Numbered from the stretch's first letter, positions 1 through 7,989 are shown. The stretch is DNA of 64,000 nucleotides from Streptomyces echinoruber (GCF_014651135.1 NZ_BMWH01000018.1:91031-155030); one strand, 5' to 3'. The notes: generated by a model not told the origin, from the letters alone. A program made the numbers and translations.

Positions 1-348
1 GCCCGGCATGACGTAGTGCAGGCGCCTGCGGATCTGCTGCTCGGCGTACGCGTCGTCCTGCCAGCGTGCCTTGAGGTCGCGCAGCTGTTCCACCCGCTGC
101 CTGGCCTGCTGCTTCTGCCGCTGCAGGTCGGCGATCTCGGCGCGCTGGGAGACGTACTGGCGCATCGGGTAGGCCAGGGCGACGACGAGGGAGCAGACGA
201 CGAGGGCGAGCAGCGCGGCCCGGCCGGTGAGGCGGGAGCGCCGGGCCTGGCGGCGGGTCTGGGAGCGGTAGACGCGGGCCGCGGTCTGCTCGCCGAGCAG
301 CCGCAGCCTGGTCGCGGTGGAGAAACGGTCCCGGTCCTTCACGGCCAT
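1..348 (-). CDS. divIC: Septum formation initiator DivIC/FtsB (3' end cut by window edge)
   Basis: Small bitopic membrane protein of the divisome, partner of FtsL and FtsQ in activating septal peptidoglycan synthesis. The ATG on the minus strand lies at 348 and reading continues to base 1 without a stop, so 116 codons are visible and the C-terminus is missing. A basic cytoplasmic segment (about residues 1-42) precedes one hydrophobic helix (LLALVVCSLVVALAYP, about 46-61). A Gln/Arg-rich coiled coil follows (about 66-100), then the YAEQQIRRRLHYVMPG box typical of the DivIC family. It lies directly downstream of eno on the same strand, the order I recall for streptomycetes. The domain order and length are those of the family, so the call is firm. 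Confidence 0.93.
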   Translation of the reverse strand, partial: MAVKDRDRFSTATRLRLLGEQTAARVYRSQTRRQARRSRLTGRAALLALVVCSLVVALAYPMRQYVSQRAEIADLQRQKQQARQRVEQLRDLKARWQDDAYAEQQIRRRLHYVMPG

Positions 349-387
349 ACGGCTCTCCGCCTCCCCTTTCCTACGTGTTCACACGTG

Positions 388-432
388 CGTACGTCCCCGC
401 ACACGGTACGGGACCGGGTACGGGGACGTACG
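388..432 (-). terminator. Stem-loop between eno and divIC
   Basis: A perfect 12-bp stem: CGTACGTCCCCG (388-399) pairs with CGGGGACGTACG (421-432) around a 21-nt loop. It lies in the 154-bp gap after the eno stop and before the divIC start. A second small palindrome, ACGTGT-tc-ACACGT, lies beside it at 373-386. There is no U-tract, as is common for actinobacterial terminators. It may only partly separate the two genes. Confidence 0.55.
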
Positions 433-483
433 GACGACTGGCTGGGTCTTGCCCGGGGGTTGACCCGGCCCTCGGCGCGCGGC

Positions 484-509
484 CTCGGCTCAGCCCCTCG
501 GCTCAGCCC
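484..509. repeat. 13-bp exact tandem duplication across the eno stop codon
   Basis: The unit CTCGGCTCAGCCC occurs twice back to back at 484-496 and 497-509. The second copy contains the eno stop (TGA, read on the minus strand at 505-503) and last codon bases. The first copy therefore lies just beyond the gene. It is one of several stop-spanning duplications in this window. Confidence 0.85.
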
Positions 510-1783
510 TTGAAGCGCGGGAAGGCGCTGCGGCCGGCGTAGACCGCGGCGTCGTCGAGGATCTCCTCGATGCGCAGGAGCTGGTTGTACTTGGCGACGC
601 GCTCGGAGCGGGCCGGGGCACCGGTCTTGATCTGGCCGCAGTTGGTGGCGACGGCCAGGTCGGCGATGGTGACGTCCTCGGTCTCGCCGGAACGGTGGGA
701 CATCATGCACTTGAAGCCGTTGCGCTGGGCCAGCTCGACGGCGTCCAGGGTCTCGGTGAGCGAGCCGATCTGGTTGACCTTGACGAGCAGGGCGTTGGCG
801 CAGCCCTCCTCGATGCCGCGGGCCAGGCGCTCGGGGTTGGTGACGAACAGGTCGTCGCCGACGAGCTGGATCTTGTCGCCGAGCTTGTCGGTGATGACCT
901 TCCAGCCCGCCCAGTCGTCCTCGAACAGCGGGTCCTCGATGGAGACCAGCGGGTAGGCCGCCACCAGCTGCTCGTAGTACTCCGTCATCTCGGCGGCGGA
1001 GCGCTCCTTGCCCTCGAAGAGGTACGTGCCGTCCTTGTAGAACTCGGACGCGGCGACGTCGAGCGCCAGGGCGATCTGCTCGCCGGGGGTGTAGCCGGCC
1101 TCCTTGATGGCCTCCAGGATCAGGTCCAGGGCCTCGCGGTTGGAGCCGAGGTTCGGGGCGAAGCCGCCCTCGTCGCCGAGGCCGGTGGCCAGGCCCTTGG
1201 ACTTCAGCACCTTCTTCAGGGTGTGGTAGACCTCGGCGCCCCAGCGCAGGGCCTCGGAGAAGGACTCCGCGCCGATCGGGGCGATCATGAACTCCTGGAT
1301 GTCCACGTTGGAGTCGGCGTGCGAGCCGCCGTTCAGGATGTTCATCATCGGCACCGGCAGCAGGTGCGCGTTCGGGCCGCCCAGGTAGCGGAAGAGGGGG
1401 AGGTCGGACGCCTCGGCGGCGGCGTGGGCGACGGCGAGGGAGACACCGAGGATGGCGTTGGCGCCGAGGGAGCCCTTGTTGTCGGTGGCGTCCAGGTCGA
1501 ACATGGCCTGGTCGATCAGGCGCTGCTCGGTGGCGTCGTACCCGACCAGCTCCGGGCCGATCTGCTCGATCACGGCGAGGACGGCCTTCTCCACGCCCTT
1601 GCCCTGGTAGCGGTTGGGGTCGCCGTCGCGGAGCTCGATGGCCTCGAAGGCGCCGGTGGAGGCGCCGGACGGGACGGCGGCACGCCCCGTGCTGCCGTCG
1701 TCGAGGCCGACCTCGACCTCGACCGTGGGGTTGCCTCGGGAGTCCAGGATTTCCCGGGCTACGACGACGTCGATGGACGGCAC
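503..1783 (-). CDS. eno: Enolase
   Basis: Converts 2-phosphoglycerate to phosphoenolpyruvate; cytosolic, Mg-dependent, also part of degradosome-like complexes. The product is about 426 residues, the normal length. Visible motifs are the N-terminal REILDSRGNPTVEVEV, the metal/active-site region (GDEGGFAPNL, IEDPLFEDDW, VGDDLFVTN) and the signature LLVKVNQIGSLTET followed by SHRSGETED. I place the start at GTG 1783 (MPSIDVVV). The strong SD AAGAAGGAG ends directly at the upstream ATG 1789 but sits about 6 nt before the GTG, so the ATG start (428 aa) is the less likely one. The stop codon lies inside an exact 13-bp tandem duplication (484-509). Confidence 0.98.
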   Translation of the reverse strand: MPSIDVVVAREILDSRGNPTVEVEVGLDDGSTGRAAVPSGASTGAFEAIELRDGDPNRYQGKGVEKAVLAVIEQIGPELVGYDATEQRLIDQAMFDLDATDNKGSLGANAILGVSLAVAHAAAEASDLPLFRYLGGPNAHLLPVPMMNILNGGSHADSNVDIQEFMIAPIGAESFSEALRWGAEVYHTLKKVLKSKGLATGLGDEGGFAPNLGSNREALDLILEAIKEAGYTPGEQIALALDVAASEFYKDGTYLFEGKERSAAEMTEYYEQLVAAYPLVSIEDPLFEDDWAGWKVITDKLGDKIQLVGDDLFVTNPERLARGIEEGCANALLVKVNQIGSLTETLDAVELAQRNGFKCMMSHRSGETEDVTIADLAVATNCGQIKTGAPARSERVAKYNQLLRIEEILDDAAVYAGRSAFPRFKG

Positions 1784-2193
1784 GAGCATCTCCTTCTTGG
1801 GATGTGACGCGGGTTCGCCCGGGCCGACGCCCGGGTCGGTGCAGTCCGCGGTGGGCTCTGCGAGACGAGCCTAACCGGCTCCGGGGGATCGGCCAGCCGG
1901 TCTCCCACCCGTTGGACAGGACCGAGCGTAGATTGTTTCCCTTCGGAACAAAAGGGGTGCGCGGAGGCGGGGCGAACCGGCGTCCGACCGGGGGACGCCG
2001 GGGGACGGGGCGTCCGGGACCGGACACGGCCCCGCCCCGGCGCGTACGGGGGAACACGCGCCGGGGCGGGGAGCCCGCGGGGACGGGGGGAAGGTCCCCC
2101 ACGGGGGCCTCTCCACAGGGGGGTGCGGACACGCCGCGACGGCCCTGTGCGGGAGCCGTCGGCCGGCTGCCGGCCGGGGACCCGGGGGCCGGG
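1784..2193. other. Intergenic region between rpfA and eno: eno promoter side and rpfA terminator
   Basis: No gene is supported here. The eno-proximal part (to about 1960) carries the eno SD and a possible minus-strand promoter whose -10 would be TAGGCT near 1870. That promoter is a guess from spacing only. The distal part holds a strong stem-loop (annotated separately at 2030-2071) and GC-rich sequence in which I see nothing further. Confidence 0.4.
2030..2071 (-). terminator. Stem-loop terminator downstream of rpfA
   Basis: A perfect 16-bp stem, CCCCGCCCCGGCGCGT (2030-2045) with ACGCGCCGGGGCGGGG (2056-2071), closes a 10-nt loop about 120 bp after the rpfA stop. It has high predicted stability and no U-run. 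It is placed to end rpfA transcription before eno. Confidence 0.75.
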
Positions 2194-2922
2194 TCAGCCG
2201 AGGTGGAGCTGCTGGCCCGGGTAGATGAGGTCGGCGTCCTCGATGATGTCCTTGTTCAGCTCGAACAGCTTGTGCCAGCCGCCGGCCACGTGGTGCTCCG
2301 CGGCGATCGAGCTGAGGGTGTCGCCCTTGACGACCTTGTACTCGCCGTCGCCCTTCTTGACCTTCTCACCGGTCGGGGTGGTGACGGTCTTCTGGGCCTT
2401 CTGGACCCCCTGGACCTTCTGGGTCTTCTGGGTCTTCACCGCCGGACGCTCCTGGGAGCGGTTGGCCGCCTGCTGCTCGGTGGAGCGGCCGGCGGTGCCG
2501 CTCTGCGCCGAGGCGCCGGAGCCGCTCGACGAGCCGCTGCCGGTGTACGAGGCACCGGACAGGCCCTTGCCGCAGACCGGCCAGGCGCCCTTGCCCTGGG
2601 AGGCGAGGACCTTCTCGGCTATCGCGATCTGCTGGGCCTTGGTGGCCTTGTCGGCGGTGGGGGCGTACTGGGTGCCGCCGTAGGCGGCCCAGGTGGAGGC
2701 GGAGAACTGCAGGCCGCCGTAGTAGCCGTTGCCGGTGTTGATGGACCAGTTGCCGCCGGACTCGCACTGGGCGACCGCGTCCCACTCGGACGCGGTGGCG
2801 GCGGAGGCGTTGCCGGCCGCCATCAGCGGGGCGGCGACGGCCGCGCCGGTGACACCGGCCAGCGCGAGAGCGCGGGCGGCCTTGGACGGACGACGGTGCT
2901 TGCCCTTGCCGGAAAACAGCAT
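2194..2922 (-). CDS. rpfA: Resuscitation-promoting factor RpfA (transglycosylase plus LysM)
   Basis: Secreted muralytic enzyme that cleaves peptidoglycan and helps spore germination and outgrowth. The product is 242 aa. It has a basic N-terminus with a hydrophobic signal peptide ending near GNASAAT (about residue 43). The Rpf lytic transglycosylase fold follows at about 44-120 and carries the conserved WDAVAQCESGGNWSINTG segment with its catalytic Glu in CESGG, then GYYGGLQFS. A Ser/Gly- and Gln/Lys-rich linker leads to a C-terminal LysM domain (YKVVKGDTLSSIAAEHHV to YPGQQLHLG). The ATG at 2922 follows GAGGGG. A ydaO-type leader lies directly upstream, so expression is probably controlled by c-di-AMP. 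The neighbour rpfC is a paralogue. Confidence 0.95.
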   Translation of the reverse strand: MLFSGKGKHRRPSKAARALALAGVTGAAVAAPLMAAGNASAATASEWDAVAQCESGGNWSINTGNGYYGGLQFSASTWAAYGGTQYAPTADKATKAQQIAIAEKVLASQGKGAWPVCGKGLSGASYTGSGSSSGSGASAQSGTAGRSTEQQAANRSQERPAVKTQKTQKVQGVQKAQKTVTTPTGEKVKKGDGEYKVVKGDTLSSIAAEHHVAGGWHKLFELNKDIIEDADLIYPGQQLHLG

Positions 2923-2934
2923 GGATGGATCCCC

Positions 2935-3135
2935 TCACCGACGCCTGCGAGGTGAGCTGTCGGGTTCGGGCCGGTTGAGTTGCCCGGCCGCGCCCCTTGC
3001 GAGGCACGGCTTCACCCCGAGCCGTTCCGGTCGACCGACCGGGACGGCGCCTACCTTGGGTCCCCCGCTCCTGCCTGCGGCGCTTGACGCGACGACTGTT
3101 CCCGTGCCGCCGCTGGCAGGATTCGGCGTTGCGGC
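2935..3135 (-). promoter_or_regulatory. ydaO-yuaA (c-di-AMP) riboswitch in the rpfA leader
   Basis: On the minus strand the leader shows the conserved ydaO segments in order. They are GCCGAATCCTG (about 3128-3118), a GGCGGCACGGGAAC core, GCGGGGGACCCAAGGT, a CTCGGGGTGAAGC box, then CCGGGCAACTCAACCGG and CCCGAACCCGACAGCTCACC (about 2973-2954), and finally a GCAGGCGTCGGTGAGGGG closing region next to the rpfA start. From memory, S. coelicolor rpfA is preceded by such a riboswitch, in which c-di-AMP attenuates transcription. The exact limits are approximate because I could not fold the RNA. Confidence 0.9.
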
Positions 3136-3165
3136 AGCCGGGGCTCGCGATGGCGAGCGGTCATG

Positions 3166-3195
3166 ACCGTAGACACGAGATCGCCCGGATTTCAA
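3166..3195 (-). promoter_or_regulatory. Putative rpfA promoter
   Basis: On the minus strand TTGAAA (3195-3190) and TACGGT (3171-3166) are separated by 18 bp. This would start transcription near 3159, just ahead of the riboswitch. The -10 overlaps GTGTCTACGGTCAT (3176-3163), which is one mismatch from the Crp pattern GTG-N6-GNCAC that I recall for Streptomyces. The promoter is plausible by spacing; the Crp site is only a weak match. Confidence 0.4.
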
Positions 3196-3315
3196 AGACG
3201 ATCAGGGCCATTGAGACTCATCCCACACTTTCGCCGATACGGACATTCGGCGCGAACCATGACGTGAAGTCCCGCTGTTTTCCGGCGTTTTCCGCCCCTT
3301 CGGCCCCCTTGCGTC

Positions 3316-4359
3316 TCAGCCGACATCCAGCGTCTGACCGGGCACGATGGCGCTCGGGTCGCTGCCGATGGCGGCCTTGTTCTCGGCGTAGAGCCGGCGC
3401 CACCCGCCGTCGAGGTCAAGGGAGTCGGCGATGGAGGCGAGCGTGTCGCCGGCGCGGACGGTGTAGGTGTCGCGGGCGGCGTGGCGGCCGGCGGAGGTGG
3501 TGGAGAGGGCTTCGGCGGCGCTCTCGTCGGCGTCGGCGCCGCGGTGGCGACCGGTGCCCGCCGTGGGCGCGGCGTCGAGGCTTCCGGTGTCGACGAGGGC
3601 CGAAGAGCCCACGTAGTCGGCCGGCTTCGCGGGCCTGTCCGCGCCGCCGGTGCCGCCGCCGGTGCCGGCGGCGTCGCCCGCGGCGGGCGCCTTCGCGGAC
3701 GGGCTGCCGGACGCCCGGTCCTGCGAGTGGTCCTTGCCGGAGGCCGAGGGCGTGTCCGACGTCACGGCATCATCCGCCGAACCGGGCGCAGAGGAGGAGG
3801 GGGACGGAGTCGCCAAGTTCCCGGAGGAGACGCCGGACAGGCCCGGGTCACGGACGTCCGCGCCGGACGAACCCGAGGAGTGGGACGAACCGGATGAACC
3901 GGAGGAGCCGGACGAGCCGGACGAAGTTCCGGAAGGCGAGGGCGAGTCGGACGCCACACCGGTGTCCACGTCGATCGAACCGGAGTTCCTGGTGAGCCCG
4001 GAGAGCAGGCCGCAGGTGGGCCAGGCGCCGGGCCCCCGGTCGGCGAGGATCTTCTCGGCGACGGCTATCTGCTGCGAGCGGCTGGCCTGGTCGGGGCTGG
4101 AGGCGTACGCGAGGCCGCCGTACTTCTCCCAGTCTTCCTGGCTCAACTGCAGCCCGCCGTAGTACCCGTTGCCGGTGTCCGCGCTCCAGGACCCGCCGCT
4201 CTCGCACTCCGCCACCTTGTCCCAGGTGGTGCCGTCGGCCGCGTGCGCGCCGGAGGCGCCGAGGAGGGGCAGGGCGATGGCGGAGCCGGTCACTCCGGCC
4301 GCGACGACGATCGCGGGGGCCTGGCGGGGTCGACGATGACGACCGTTCCCGGAGAGCAT
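3316..4359 (-). CDS. rpfC: Resuscitation-promoting factor RpfC-like (transglycosylase plus LysM)
   Basis: Second secreted Rpf-family muralytic enzyme, 347 aa, transcribed towards rpfA. The signal peptide ends near GASGAHAADG (about residue 41). The transglycosylase domain follows (WDKVAECESGGSWSADTG, GYYGGLQLS, about 45-125), then WPTCGLLSG. A long Ser/Gly/Asp-rich linker (about 135-300, with SGSSGSSGSSGS runs) separates it from a C-terminal LysM domain (YTVRAGDTLASIADSL to IVPGQTLDVG). Compared with RpfA the linker is about 100 residues longer and no ydaO leader is visible upstream, so the two paralogues are probably regulated differently. I name it rpfC after the S. coelicolor gene next to rpfA, from memory. 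Confidence 0.9.
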   Translation of the reverse strand: MLSGNGRHRRPRQAPAIVVAAGVTGSAIALPLLGASGAHAADGTTWDKVAECESGGSWSADTGNGYYGGLQLSQEDWEKYGGLAYASSPDQASRSQQIAVAEKILADRGPGAWPTCGLLSGLTRNSGSIDVDTGVASDSPSPSGTSSGSSGSSGSSGSSHSSGSSGADVRDPGLSGVSSGNLATPSPSSSAPGSADDAVTSDTPSASGKDHSQDRASGSPSAKAPAAGDAAGTGGGTGGADRPAKPADYVGSSALVDTGSLDAAPTAGTGRHRGADADESAAEALSTTSAGRHAARDTYTVRAGDTLASIADSLDLDGGWRRLYAENKAAIGSDPSAIVPGQTLDVG

Positions 4360-4511
4360 GCAGGAACCTTTCCCGAGACAGCACTTACCGGCGCGACGCC
4401 CGGCGTCGCGCTGATGGGTGAACGTATCGGCTGTCGATCGCTCGTCACAAGTTCATGCCGTGCAGATCACATGGAGATCACAAAGGTGAGTGCATGTCAT
4501 GTCTGTGCTTG

Positions 4512-6152
4512 TCAGCGGTGTGTCGCCGAGTGATCACCGACCGGTGTGAACTCCACGGGCAGGGTGCGCAGTCCGCGCATGATGAGCCCGCCGCGCCAGC
4601 GCAGTGCGGCGGGTTCCACGGCGAGCCGCACATCGGGCAGGCGGGTCAGCAGCGTGCCGATGGCGGTCCGGCCCTCCAGGCGGGCCAGCGGAGCGCCCAG
4701 GCAGTAGTGGATGCCGTGGCCGTACCCGAGGTGCTGGTTGTCGCGGCGGGCCAGGTCGAGGACGTCCGGGTCGGCGAACCGCTCCGGGTCCCGGTCGGCG
4801 GCCGCGAGCACCACGAGGACCGCGTCGCCGGGGGCGATGCGCTGCCCGCCGAGGGTGAGCGGCTGCGTGGCGAACCGCCAGGTCGCCAGCTCCACCGGGC
4901 CGTCGTAGCGCAGGAGTTCCTCCACGCCGCTCTCCAGCAGCTCCCGCTCCCCCGCGGCGAGGGACTTCTGCAGCCGCTCCCGCTGGCCGGGGTGGGTCAG
5001 CAGGGCGTAGGTGCCGTTGCCGATCAGGTTCACCGTGGTCTCGAAGCCGGCGAACAGCAGGATGAACGCCATCGCCGCGGCCTCGTTCTCGGTGAGGTGC
5101 TCGCCGTGGTCGGAGGCGCGGATCAGGCCGGAGATGAGGTCCTCGCCGGGTGCCGGCTCGGCCGGCAGCGCGGCGCGCTTGCGGTGGATGAGGTCGGCGA
5201 GGTAGCCGCGCATCATCTTCACGGACCGTGCCACTCCGCCGCGCGGGCCGCCCTGGTGACGGATCATCATGCCCGCCCAGTCGCGGAAGTCGTCCTGGTC
5301 CTCGCGGGGCACGCCGAGCATGTCGCAGATGGCGTAGATGGGCAGCGGGAAGGCGAACTCGTGGATGAGGTCGGCCGAGCCGCGGTGCGCGAAGTCGTCG
5401 ATGAGGCGGTCGGTGAGCTCCTGCACGCGCGGCGCGAACTCGGCGACGCGCCGCGGGGTGAACGCCTTGCTCACCAGCCGGCGCAGCCGGGTGTGGTCCG
5501 GCGGGTCGATGTTGAGCAGGTGCGTCATCAGCTCCGCCTTGCGCTCCCCCGGGATGCCGGTCTTGCCCTTGGCGTGCGCGGGCTCGTCGTGGTGCGCCGG
5601 GTTCTTGCTGAGCCGCTGGTCGGCGAGGGCCTGCTTGGCGTCCGCGTACCGGGTGACCAGCCAGGCCTCCACCCCGCTGGGCAGCCGCGTGCGGTGCACG
5701 GGGGCGTGCTCCCGCAGCCAGGCGTACGCCGGGTAGGGATTGGCGGCGAACTCCCAGGTGAACAGGGCGGGGGCGTTCGGGGCGGGGGCCTGCGGGGCGG
5801 AGGTCTGTGGGGCGGAGGTGGCCGGGGCGGAGGCGTCCGGGGAGGGGCTCTGCGGGGCGGAGGTCTGTGGGGCGTAGGTGGCCGGGGCGGAGGCGTCCGG
5901 GGAGGGGCTCTGCGGGACAGGGGTGTCCGATGCAGGGCCCTGCGAGGCGGAGGCGTCCAGTGCGGGGCCCGGCGGGACGGAGATGGCCGGGGAGGGGCTC
6001 TGCGGGACAGGGGTGTCCGATGCAGGGCCCTGCGAGGCGGAGGCGTCCGATGCGGGCCCCTGCGGGACAGGAGCATCCGGGGCGGGGCACCGCGGAACGG
6101 GGGCGTCCGGTGTGGTGGGTGCTTCCGGCGCGGTCGCGGAGGGGTCGGGCAC
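4512..6152 (-). CDS. Cytochrome P450 with repetitive N-terminal extension
   Basis: Haem monooxygenase; substrate unknown. The P450 core begins at about residue 131 (LFTWEFAANPYPAYAWLREH). It shows the I-helix oxygen-binding motif AGFETT, the K-helix ExxR (ELLR) and the haem loop LGYGHGIHYCLGAPLAR with the cysteine ligand. About 130 residues of low-complexity Pro/Ala/Ser/Asp sequence with a 10-residue period precede the core; bacterial P450s normally lack this. I choose GTG 6152 because the SD GGAGGAGG is correctly spaced there. An in-frame GTG at 6158 would instead give a GTGA overlap with mazG. It follows mazG without a gap and is probably co-transcribed. No ferredoxin or ferredoxin reductase gene is adjacent. 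Confidence 0.92.
   Translation of the reverse strand: MPDPSATAPEAPTTPDAPVPRCPAPDAPVPQGPASDASASQGPASDTPVPQSPSPAISVPPGPALDASASQGPASDTPVPQSPSPDASAPATYAPQTSAPQSPSPDASAPATSAPQTSAPQAPAPNAPALFTWEFAANPYPAYAWLREHAPVHRTRLPSGVEAWLVTRYADAKQALADQRLSKNPAHHDEPAHAKGKTGIPGERKAELMTHLLNIDPPDHTRLRRLVSKAFTPRRVAEFAPRVQELTDRLIDDFAHRGSADLIHEFAFPLPIYAICDMLGVPREDQDDFRDWAGMMIRHQGGPRGGVARSVKMMRGYLADLIHRKRAALPAEPAPGEDLISGLIRASDHGEHLTENEAAAMAFILLFAGFETTVNLIGNGTYALLTHPGQRERLQKSLAAGERELLESGVEELLRYDGPVELATWRFATQPLTLGGQRIAPGDAVLVVLAAADRDPERFADPDVLDLARRDNQHLGYGHGIHYCLGAPLARLEGRTAIGTLLTRLPDVRLAVEPAALRWRGGLIMRGLRTLPVEFTPVGDHSATHR
5761..6110. repeat. 30-bp tandem repeats encoding the P450 N-terminal extension
   Basis: Eleven to twelve imperfect 30-bp units (10 codons each) run through the 5' part of the P450 gene. 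Longer near-exact copies are visible: 5821-5854 repeats at 5881-5914 (60-bp shift), and 5911-5958 repeats at 6001-6048 (90-bp shift). The array keeps the reading frame. It encodes units such as QGPASDTPVP and QSPSPDASAP. Confidence 0.85.
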
Positions 6153-6154
6153 GC

Positions 6155-7174
6155 TCACACCTCCTCCGTCATTCCCCCCGCCGGCGGGCGGCCGGCACCG
6201 GTGCCCTCGGTCTCCCGGATCGCGTTCCGGTAGGCCCGGGCCGCCGCCCGCAGCGCCGCCTCGGGGTCGACGCCCTCGGCCTCCGCCCGGGCGGCGAGCG
6301 CCAGCAGCTCGTAGCCGATGCCCTCGCCGCCGGGCAGGGGCACGTCCAGGCCGGCGGTGCGGACGCGGGCGGCGAGCTTGGCGGCCAGGGCCAGGCTGGG
6401 CTGGTGCAGGGGGATGCCGTCGGTCACCGAGGCGCGCCGCTTCTCCGCCGCCTTGGTGCGCAGCCAGTGCTCCTTGACCTCCTCCGGGGTGGTCGCGGTG
6501 GCGTCGCCGAAGACGTGCGGGTGGCGGTGGACGAGCTTGGCGACGATGCCGGCGGCCACGTCGTCGATGGAGAACGGCGCCTGCGGGTGCTCCTCGGCGA
6601 TCCGGGCGTGGAAGACGACCTGGAGCAGCACGTCGCCCAGTTCCTCGCGCAGTTCCTCCCGGTCGCCGTCCTCGATCGCCTCGACGAGCTCGTACGCCTC
6701 CTCGATGCCGTACTTGGCCAGGCCCTTGTGGGTCTGCCGGGAGGACCAGGGGCACTCGGCGCGGATGCGGTCCATGACCTGGACGAGGTCGAGCAGGCGG
6801 GCGCCGGGCAGGTCGTAGGAGGCCGGCAGCAGCTCCAGCTCGGGCATGCGGACGCGGCCGGAGCCGGCGAGCCGGGCCAGGCCGTCGGTGAGGGCCGGCT
6901 CGCCCTCGCCGGTGGCCACGACCACCACCGTGCGGCCGCCCGCGCACGCGTCGAGGAGCTCCTGCGCGCTCGGCGCGGCCTCCTCCACGGCTATCCCGGC
7001 GTCCCGCAGGTACGGCAGCTGCGGGTGGGCGCCGTCCGCGCACAGCACCCGGTCGGCCGCGCGCAGCGCCTGCCAGGCGGGCCAGGACAGCAGGCCGGGC
7101 GCAACACGGTGACTGGTGGTGAGCAGGACGACACGGCCGGGGTCGGTGTCGGGGGCGGGGCTGGTTGCGTTCAC
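6155..7174 (-). CDS. mazG: Nucleoside triphosphate pyrophosphohydrolase MazG
   Basis: Hydrolyses (d)NTPs to monophosphates plus PPi, clearing damaged or excess nucleotides in the cytosol. The product is 339 aa from GTG 7174. The N-terminal ~95 residues (LLTTSHRVAPGLLSWPAWQA onward) look like the partial methylase-like extension of many actinobacterial MazG proteins. The MazG core starts at ECPWSSRQTHKGLAKYGIEE and carries the metal-binding EEAYELVEAI and EELREELGDVLLQVVFHARI motifs. A Ala-rich C-terminus reaches the stop TGA at 6157-6155. The downstream P450 starts within 3 bp, giving a tight operon. A perfect DnaA-box sequence lies about 40 bp upstream of the start (7213-7221). Confidence 0.93.
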   Translation of the reverse strand: MNATSPAPDTDPGRVVLLTTSHRVAPGLLSWPAWQALRAADRVLCADGAHPQLPYLRDAGIAVEEAAPSAQELLDACAGGRTVVVVATGEGEPALTDGLARLAGSGRVRMPELELLPASYDLPGARLLDLVQVMDRIRAECPWSSRQTHKGLAKYGIEEAYELVEAIEDGDREELREELGDVLLQVVFHARIAEEHPQAPFSIDDVAAGIVAKLVHRHPHVFGDATATTPEEVKEHWLRTKAAEKRRASVTDGIPLHQPSLALAAKLAARVRTAGLDVPLPGGEGIGYELLALAARAEAEGVDPEAALRAAARAYRNAIRETEGTGAGRPPAGGMTEEV

Positions 7175-7212
7175 GCTTCGAAACTAACCCACGCCGCCGA
7201 CAGGCCCCGGAG

Positions 7213-7221
7213 TTGTCCACA
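7213..7221 (+). promoter_or_regulatory. Perfect DnaA-box sequence upstream of mazG
   Basis: TTGTCCACA, the preferred Streptomyces DnaA box as I recall it, occurs 39 bp upstream of the mazG start. A single box may be chance; it is listed because two more perfect boxes occur together upstream of mfd. Confidence 0.35.
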
Positions 7222-7235
7222 GGACAGCTCCCGGG

Positions 7236-7345
7236 GTCTCTCCGCGGGGGCTCTCCGCAGGGCGGACCGTGTCCTTGGGCGGTCTCTCCGCGGGGCGGAC
7301 CGTGTCTTTGAGCGATCTCTCCGCGGGGCGGAGCGTGCCCCGCGG
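7236..7345. repeat. 33-bp tandem repeats after the SurA-like gene
   Basis: The motif CTCTCCGC(A/G)GGGCGGACCG recurs at 7251, 7284 and 7317, an exact 33-bp period, with a shorter related copy at about 7238. The array occupies most of the 173-bp gap between mazG and the SurA-like gene and ends a few bases before that gene's stop (7348-7350). The units differ at several positions, and there are no spacers, so it is not a CRISPR. Confidence 0.8.
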
Positions 7346-7347
7346 CG

Positions 7348-7989
7348 TCACGCCGGCTGCTGCGCCGCCGTCACCTCCCGCACCCACGGGATCTTCGCGT
7401 CGGCCCGGCTGCTCTTCTGCACGTCCCAGGTGCCGTAGCGCGGGTTGAGGTCGACGTGGAGTTCCCGGGATGCCTTGGACAGGGCCTTCCAGAAGGCGGG
7501 GGCGCGGGTGTCGGTGTGCAGCTTGGCGGCGAGCTTCTGCGCCTCCAGCTGGAGGCGCAGGTTGTCGTCGAGGCGCTGCGGCGGCACGCCGTACTGCTGC
7601 AGCCAGGTCGCCTCCAGCGCCTTGGCGCCGCCGGTCTGCTGCTCCAGCCCGGAGCGCATCCGCTGCACCTCGCGGCGGGTGACGGTGATGCCGGCGTCCT
7701 TCGCGGCGCGCTCCACCACCCGCTCCAGGACCATGGTGTGCAGCGTGTCGCGGGTGAGGCTGCCGGTGCGGGAGATGGCCTGCGCGTACTGGGCGTCGTC
7801 GCGCACCAGCGAGCGCTGCGCCGTCCGTACTTCGTCGACCCGGCTCTGCAGCTGTGCCTGGCTGATCCGCTGCCCGCCCACGACGGCCGCCGCGCCCGGA
7901 TGCGCGTCGCTGCCGCAGGCGGTCAGCACGGGGGCCGCTGCGGCGAGACCGGCGGCGAGGAGGAGCGCGGTGCGACGGCGGCGGTGCAA
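7348..7989 (-). CDS. SurA N-terminal-like lipoprotein (putative extracytoplasmic chaperone)
   Basis: Product of 213 aa with a lipoprotein signal: a basic HRRRRTALLLAAGLAAAAP stretch and the lipobox LTAC (Cys near residue 27). The mature part starts VVGGQRISQAQLQSRVDEVR, the pattern of SurA/PrsA-type N-terminal chaperone domains. The rest is helical (VLERVVERAAKDAGITVTRREVQ). No parvulin PPIase domain is evident, so it may be chaperone only. I choose TTG 7989 because AGGAGG precedes it with 5-6 nt spacing and no ATG or GTG fits. It may help fold exported proteins, which is inference from the domain. Confidence 0.82.
   Translation of the reverse strand: MHRRRRTALLLAAGLAAAAPVLTACGSDAHPGAAAVVGGQRISQAQLQSRVDEVRTAQRSLVRDDAQYAQAISRTGSLTRDTLHTMVLERVVERAAKDAGITVTRREVQRMRSGLEQQTGGAKALEATWLQQYGVPPQRLDDNLRLQLEAQKLAAKLHTDTRAPAFWKALSKASRELHVDLNPRYGTWDVQKSSRADAKIPWVREVTAAQQPA

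Noticed and set aside
3163..3176. Crp site in the rpfA promoter
   Set aside because: GTGTCTACGGTCAT has one mismatch from the half-remembered consensus and overlaps the -10; too weak to list as its own feature.
4360..4511. Second ydaO riboswitch upstream of rpfC
   Set aside because: None of the conserved segments is visible in the 150-bp upstream region.
7236..7345. Possible CRISPR-like array
   Set aside because: The 33-bp units are contiguous with no spacers and vary in sequence; a plain tandem repeat. The same holds for the 96-, 29- and 30-bp arrays.
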